Position numbers and translations under genes: made by a program. From positions 1 to 64,000 of the forward strand of contig CAJJKY010000004.1 of the NCBI GenBank assembly GCA_905188195.1: a stretch of 64,000 bases of DNA, given 5' to 3'. A model generated the notes under the pieces. That model searched no databases. It was not told the origin of the DNA and saw only the letters and a program-made list of their open reading frames with translations. The DNA comes from Streptococcus parasanguinis. Lineage in GTDB: Bacteria; Bacillota; Bacilli; Lactobacillales; Streptococcaceae. Of this stretch, positions 60,030 through 64,000 are shown piece by piece (the stretch's first letter is position 1; the number at the start of each line of letters is the position of its first letter).

Positions 60030-60728
60030 TTATCCGTTTTTCTTCTCCAACTCGTATTCCTCTTTAATATCTTTGATACGCTGGATTTCTTCGTCTAATT
60101 TTTTATTAAATTCAGATTCAGTCTTATATGGATAGGAAAAACGGCTCCAGGTATACCATTTCAGCCCATCTTTTCCTTTAAAATACCATTCAAGTTTGAC
60201 TGGCAAGTAATCACGATTATAGATGATTCGCACTTTGGAAAATTGATTCTTTTTATTTAAAACTTTGGCTTCAAAATCAGGTGTCTTACCTTCCTTCACT
60301 AGAGATTTAGTAATCAACGATTTCGGATCTCGCTCAATGATAAAGTTTGAGTTCTCGATCTCATCTTTTGAAACCTTTAAATTCAGAATTGCGGAAGTAA
60401 TATTTCGGTATAAGTCTCTATGATACCTATCGGATGGTTTTTCATCCGAATAACTGCCATATTTTTTCCCATTTTTTACTACTACTTGAGTTATACTATA
60501 AAAATTATTGCTCCTCAAATCATAGCCATTCTCAAAATTAAATCGATAAGAATTTTCATATTCCGCACTATCCACAACAATAAACCGCTGTTGTTCTAAT
60601 ATCGATTTTGAATCTTCTTGAATCTTACCTCTTTGAACAACTATGAAAATTCCAGCAACAACTACAAGAATCAAAGCAACTAGAAAAACTTTGAAATTGA
60701 ATCGCTTCTTTTTAATTTCTATCATCAT
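60030..60728 (-). CDS. Membrane-anchored protein of unknown function
   Basis: A 232-residue protein with a short basic cytoplasmic start (IEIKKKRFNFK), one anchor (VFLVALILVVVAGIFIVV) and a 190-residue external domain rich in Tyr, Lys and Asp (YEYNSYRFNFENGYD-like segments, FYSITQVVV, WYTWSRFSYPYKTE). The start is uncertain: ATGs at 60737, 60728 and 60725 compete. It is more AT-rich than its neighbours. No family is recognised. It could be a lineage-specific surface protein. Confidence 0.65.
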   Translation of the reverse strand: MMIEIKKKRFNFKVFLVALILVVVAGIFIVVQRGKIQEDSKSILEQQRFIVVDSAEYENSYRFNFENGYDLRSNNFYSITQVVVKNGKKYGSYSDEKPSDRYHRDLYRNITSAILNLKVSKDEIENSNFIIERDPKSLITKSLVKEGKTPDFEAKVLNKKNQFSKVRIIYNRDYLPVKLEWYFKGKDGLKWYTWSRFSYPYKTESEFNKKLDEEIQRIKDIKEEYELEKKNG

Positions 60729-60851
60729 CTCTCTCATTCTAACAAAATATCTATCCAATGTAAAACCGCTTCCACTGCCCCTACATAGTGATAAACGCTT
60801 GCTGGATGGGCCTTTTTTATGTTAAAATTGACAGAGAAAATGAGGTATTGT

Positions 60852-61796
60852 ATGAACGTAATGAATGACATTCTTGAAAAGATTCAAGCTTATGACACGA
60901 TTATTATCCACCGTCATCAAAATCCGGATCCGGATGCGATTGGTAGCCAAGTAGGCTTGCGGGATCTTCTGCGTGCGCACTTCCCACAAAAGCGGGTCTT
61001 GGCAACTGGCTATGATGAGCCGACCTTGACTTGGCTTTCCGAGATGGACGAGGTCAAGGATGAGGATTATGAGGGGGCTTTGGTGATCGTTTGTGACACG
61101 GCCAATACTCCCCGCATCGATGATAAGCGCTATACGACGGGGGATTTCCTGATCAAGATCGACCACCATCCAAATGACGATGCATATGGCGATCTGCTCT
61201 GGGTTGATACAGACTCAAGCTCTACCAGCGAGTTGATTACACTGTTTGCCAAAGAATTGGATCTCGAACTCCCGGTTAGTGCTGCCCGTCTCCTCTATGC
61301 AGGGATTGTCGGCGATACAGGTCGTTTCCTTTATCCGGCCACTTCGACGCGAACCTTTGAGATCGCTGCAACCCTTCGAAGCATTCCCTTTGATTTTACA
61401 GCCCTTGCTCGTCAGATGGATACGATCAATCTCAAGACGGCTAAGCTTCAAGGCTATGTCTACGACCATCTAGAGATCGATGAATATGGCGCTGCGCGTG
61501 TGACCCTGACACAAGAGCTCTTGAAGAAATTTGATCTACGTGATTCTGAGACTGCTGCCATTGTTGGAGCTCCTGGACGCATCGATACCGTGTCTGTTTG
61601 GGCTATTTTTGTCGAGCAGGTAGACGGTCACTTCCGTGTCCGGATGCGGAGCAAACGAAAAGTAATTAACGAAATCGCCAAACGCCATAATGGTGGGGGC
61701 CATCCACTAGCGAGTGGGGCTAACTCCTACTCTCTTGAAGAAAATGACCAAATCTACCAAGAGTTACAAGAAGTGGCTCGCACAAACGAAGGCTGA
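60852..61796 (+). CDS. DHH/DHHA1 phosphoesterase (Pde2/NrnA-like)
   Basis: A 314-residue soluble phosphodiesterase. The DHH domain shows HRHQNPDPDAIGSQ, CDTANTPR and IKIDHHPND. The DHHA1 domain shows GGGHPLASGA. By context (flavodoxin on one side, L31 on the other) it matches pneumococcal Pde2, which degrades pApA and c-di-AMP, and NrnA-type nanoRNases are close relatives. ATG at 60852 has GAGG 8 bp upstream. Confidence 0.93.
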   Translation: MNVMNDILEKIQAYDTIIIHRHQNPDPDAIGSQVGLRDLLRAHFPQKRVLATGYDEPTLTWLSEMDEVKDEDYEGALVIVCDTANTPRIDDKRYTTGDFLIKIDHHPNDDAYGDLLWVDTDSSSTSELITLFAKELDLELPVSAARLLYAGIVGDTGRFLYPATSTRTFEIAATLRSIPFDFTALARQMDTINLKTAKLQGYVYDHLEIDEYGAARVTLTQELLKKFDLRDSETAAIVGAPGRIDTVSVWAIFVEQVDGHFRVRMRSKRKVINEIAKRHNGGGHPLASGANSYSLEENDQIYQELQEVARTNEG

Positions 61797-61799
61797 GAA

Positions 61800-61822
61800 C
61801 CGATTCTCAGCCTTTTTATCTT
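61800..61822 (+). terminator. Terminator after the DHH phosphoesterase gene
   Basis: GGCTGAGAACCGATTCTCAGCC overlaps the stop codon and is followed by TTTTT. Confidence 0.88.
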
Positions 61823-61892
61823 GGTCATGGGGTTTTCATTTGATCTTTCTTATGGTAAAATAAAGCTAATAAAATTTTTAAGGAGACTTTTT

Positions 61893-62462
61893 ATGGAATA
61901 AAATCGTTTGTTTATCGTTATCTCTGCTGCGGTAGCGATTCTTGGTACTTTCTTACCATGGTACACTGTCTTTGGAGCTATCAGTTTTTCTGGGGTTCAA
62001 ACTAGTGGATGGATTGTAATTATCTTCTCTGTTGCCTCTATCATCCTTGCCTGCTTGAATAACATCAATACTCCTTTAAATAAAACTTTTTCAACTATCA
62101 TCATTGTTGCTGGTTTTATTTCTACATTGGTTTCATTGCTTGCAACCTTCAACGGAAGTAAGTACGCTTCTGAGTTAGGGGGATTGGTTTCTATTGGATT
62201 TGGTTTGATCCTCACTTTAATTGCAAGCATCGCTATTGTTGTGACTGGTCTCTTGGCAATGTCTGGTGGTAAAATCACTAAAGGAACCTTCGAAGAACTT
62301 GCTGAATCAGGTAAAGGATTTGCCCAATCTGTTGGACGTGTGACAACTTCTACTGTAAAAACTGCTGTAGATGAAATCAAAAAAGAAACTCACGAACACA
62401 CTGAGGGACAAGCTGATCAACCGGTTGAAGCACCAAAAGATCCAAATCAATCTGAACAATAA
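61893..62462 (+). pseudogene. Membrane protein gene with a stop at codon 3 (possibly still translated from 61908)
   Basis: AAGGAG (61880-61885) precedes ATG at 61893, but codon 3 is TAA (61899-61901). The frame then stays open for 184 codons from TTG 61908 to 62462. A single A-to-T change from AAA would explain the stop. The rest codes a four-helix membrane protein (AVAILGTFLPWYTVFGAI, LVSLLATFNG, IASIAIVVTGLLAM) with a hydrophilic tail ending DPNQSEQ. Re-initiation at 61908 would give 184 residues. No family is recognised. Confidence 0.7.
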
Positions 62463-62471
62463 TAATATCAG

Positions 62472-62504
62472 AATCACCTTGGCTTAGCCAGGGTGATTTT
62501 TTGA
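62472..62504 (+). terminator. Terminator after the membrane protein gene
   Basis: ATCACCTTGGCTTAGCCAGGGTGAT is followed by T6. Confidence 0.87.
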
Positions 62505-62622
62505 CCATTATTTTAAATAAAATTAGTGAAAATACTTGTCAAGATCCTAGAAATTTGGTACACTAGCTAAGTAACAATCTATGGCTCGGAAAGAGACCAT
62601 GGCAGAAAGGAAATATTGCAAA

Positions 62623-62865
62623 ATGAAAAAAGATATCCATCCAGAATATCGCCCTGTTGTCTTCATGGACACTACTACTGGTTACAAGTTCGTCAGCGGT
62701 TCAACTAAGTACTCTAGCGAAACAGTTGAATTCGAAGGTGAAACTTATCCATTGATCCGTGTTGAAATTTCATCAGACTCACACCCATTCTACACTGGAC
62801 GTCAAAAGTTCACTCAAGCAGATGGACGTGTGGATCGTTTCAACAAAAAATACGGTCTCAAATAA
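62623..62865 (+). CDS. rpmE2: 50S ribosomal protein L31 type B
   Basis: An 80-residue L31 starting MKKDIHPEYRPVVFMDTTTGY. It lacks the CxxC zinc motif of type A L31, so it is the zinc-independent type B form. SSDSHPFYTGRQKF and VDRFNKKYGLK are typical. An AAAGGA site 10 bp upstream supports this start over the in-frame ATG at 62581. Confidence 0.97.
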   Translation: MKKDIHPEYRPVVFMDTTTGYKFVSGSTKYSSETVEFEGETYPLIRVEISSDSHPFYTGRQKFTQADGRVDRFNKKYGLK

Positions 62866-62880
62866 GAACCAACACAGAAC

Positions 62881-62910
62881 CACTTCCCTTTCGGGAGTGG
62901 TTTTTTTGAT
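62881..62910 (+). terminator. L31 terminator
   Basis: ACCACTTCCCTTTCGGGAGTGGTT followed by T6. A second hairpin, AGAGGTTAGGATATTGATCCCAACCTCTTTTTT region (arms GAGGTT/AACCTC, 62943-62973), serves the convergent SDR gene. Confidence 0.85.
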
Positions 62911-62979
62911 CTCTGTTTCTTTTATTGTGAACGCACAAAATAAGAGGTTAGGATATTGATCCCAACCTCTTTTTTCATC

Positions 62980-63744
62980 TTAATGGAACTGCATCCCACC
63001 ATCTACGATAATGGTTTGTCCTGTGATGTAGTTTGAATCAGGTCCAGCAAGGAAGCTGACCGCTGCTGCTACATCTTCTGGTTCTGAAAGACGTTTCAAA
63101 GTGATATCTTTAGCGAATGTTTGCATACCCCATTCGTCGTCCTTGCCCGCGTTCTTACCTACTTCATGAGCAATGTCAAACATCATTGGAGTCTTAACGA
63201 TACCTGGTGCATACGCATTGACAGTGATTCCTGAATCAGCCAAGTCACGCGCCAAAGTCTGTGTGATACCACGAACTGCAAATTTAGTACCACCATAAAC
63301 AGTCAAGTTTGGATTTCCGACAACACCTGCTTGTGAAGTTGCATTGATGATTTTTCCGCCATGGCCAAGCGCTTTGAATTGAGCTTGTGCAGCTTGAGCA
63401 CCCCAAATCACGCCACCAACGTTAATAGCAAATGTACGTGTAAATTGTTCTTCTGTAATTGTATCAAGTGGTGTAGTTGGCGCAACACCTGCATTGTTTA
63501 CGACAACATTCAAATCTCCAAAATGGTCAACAACCTTTTGGAAAGCTGCAGCCACTTCTTCTTTTTTAGATACATCAGCAACAACCGCAAAAGCATTTTC
63601 AGCCGATAACTCAGCAACTGCTTTTTCAGCTGTTTCAGCATTGTAGTCCAATACTCCAACCTTAAAGCCATCTTGCACCAAGCGTTTTGCGATTGCAAAA
63701 CCGATTCCTTGACCAGCACCTGTGACAATAGCTACTTTAGACAT
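62980..63744 (-). CDS. SDR oxidoreductase, acetoin (diacetyl) reductase type
   Basis: A 254-residue short-chain dehydrogenase. The cofactor motif TGAGQGIG is at the N-terminus, NNAGVAP is present, the active-site Ser/Tyr/Lys appear as NATSQAGVVGNPNLTVYGGTKFA, and the C-terminal GQTIIVDGGMQFH is typical of BudC/(S)-acetoin-forming diacetyl reductases. It reduces diacetyl/acetoin to 2,3-butanediol-type products with NADH. ATG at 63744 has GAGGAATC upstream. The longer frame to 63777 is unsupported. Confidence 0.92.
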   Translation of the reverse strand: MSKVAIVTGAGQGIGFAIAKRLVQDGFKVGVLDYNAETAEKAVAELSAENAFAVVADVSKKEEVAAAFQKVVDHFGDLNVVVNNAGVAPTTPLDTITEEQFTRTFAINVGGVIWGAQAAQAQFKALGHGGKIINATSQAGVVGNPNLTVYGGTKFAVRGITQTLARDLADSGITVNAYAPGIVKTPMMFDIAHEVGKNAGKDDEWGMQTFAKDITLKRLSEPEDVAAAVSFLAGPDSNYITGQTIIVDGGMQFH

Positions 63745-64000
63745 ATGATTCCTCCTTGGTATCAACGATACCAGCAAACGTTCCTATCAGAACAGCAAGG
63801 GTTGACAACTAGTTTTGATGGGGTCTATTATAAATTTCCGACAAAACTATGCTAACAGTATACTCCTTTGTGAAAAAAGTGTCAAACTCTGGCCTGTTAT
63901 TTTTTAAAAAAAGTTTATTTATATGATATTTTTATTTAGTGATAAATGAACGAAAGCGTGAAATAGAGTAAAGCTTTTAGCCAAACAGATAACTGTTCTA

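Noticed and set aside
63745..64000. Possible further gene at the window end
   Set aside because: No open frame with a ribosome site is seen; it is AT-rich sequence, probably promoters of the SDR gene and of a gene beyond the edge.

Overview
This window is chromosomal DNA of a low-GC Gram-positive coccus, clearly a viridans-group Streptococcus (sanguinis/mitis side, S. parasanguinis-like; the exact species cannot be fixed from sequence alone). Supporting signs are the gene order (radC-srtA-gyrA-ldh, parE-ant-parC, ung-mutX-pyrC, rpiA-deoB-punA-deoD, and rplS to chorismate mutase to flavodoxin to DHH phosphodiesterase to L31), perfect CodY boxes, PyrR attenuators, and a type II-A CRISPR-Cas9 locus with a short Csn2.

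Layout. 1-9 kb: radC, sortase A, gyrA, divergent ldh with a cre site, three tRNAs, ribosomal protein S1, ilvE under a CodY box. 9-15 kb: parC, a chromosomal ANT(6)-like gene and parE, then divergent plsY. GyrA carries Phe81 and ParC Phe79, the classical paired fluoroquinolone-resistance substitutions. 15-23 kb: a frameshifted/intact pair of paralogous small genes, a Sua5/YrdC-family gene with its own CodY box, and the leuABCD operon controlled by CodY-like boxes plus a Leu-rich leader peptide and attenuator. 23-34 kb: YpmS/YpmR-like envelope proteins, pyrC-mutX-ung, a polytopic membrane protein (probable glycosyltransferase), small membrane proteins, then pyrK-pyrD-pyrF-pyrE with two PyrR attenuators and an unusual tandem array of structured repeats. 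34-45 kb: a DUF6688-like membrane protein, a CpsY-type LysR regulator, and the nucleoside salvage group rpiA-deoB-DUF1697-punA-clc-GATase-deoD, followed by a protein with a HEPN-type RNase motif and a coupled sirtuin. 45-49 kb: a lipoprotein cassette that appears inserted at a duplicated mnmE promoter, mnmE, a PrsW-type protease and a DUF6287-like lipoprotein.

49.3-57.1 kb: complete type II-A CRISPR-Cas. cas9-cas1-cas2-csn2 and the array (17 identical 36-bp repeats, 16 spacers) all read on the minus strand, while the tracrRNA reads on the plus strand just upstream of cas9. Three things stand out. The Cas9 PAM-contact loop has Asn-x-Arg instead of Arg-x-Arg. The tracrRNA gene sits almost on top of the cas9 start. 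The degenerate terminal repeat is displaced 413 bp from the array, with a small unknown gene between them that appears to lie inside the CRISPR transcription unit.

57-64 kb: tRNA-Arg, rplS, a CLC-family protein at a locus where pneumococcus has crcB fluoride channels, chorismate mutase, flavodoxin, a DHH/DHHA1 (c-di-AMP type) phosphodiesterase, a membrane protein whose natural start codon is followed by a stop at codon 3, L31 type B and an acetoin/diacetyl reductase-type SDR. Intergenic regions are rich in structured repeats, some with arms that change in compensating pairs between copies.
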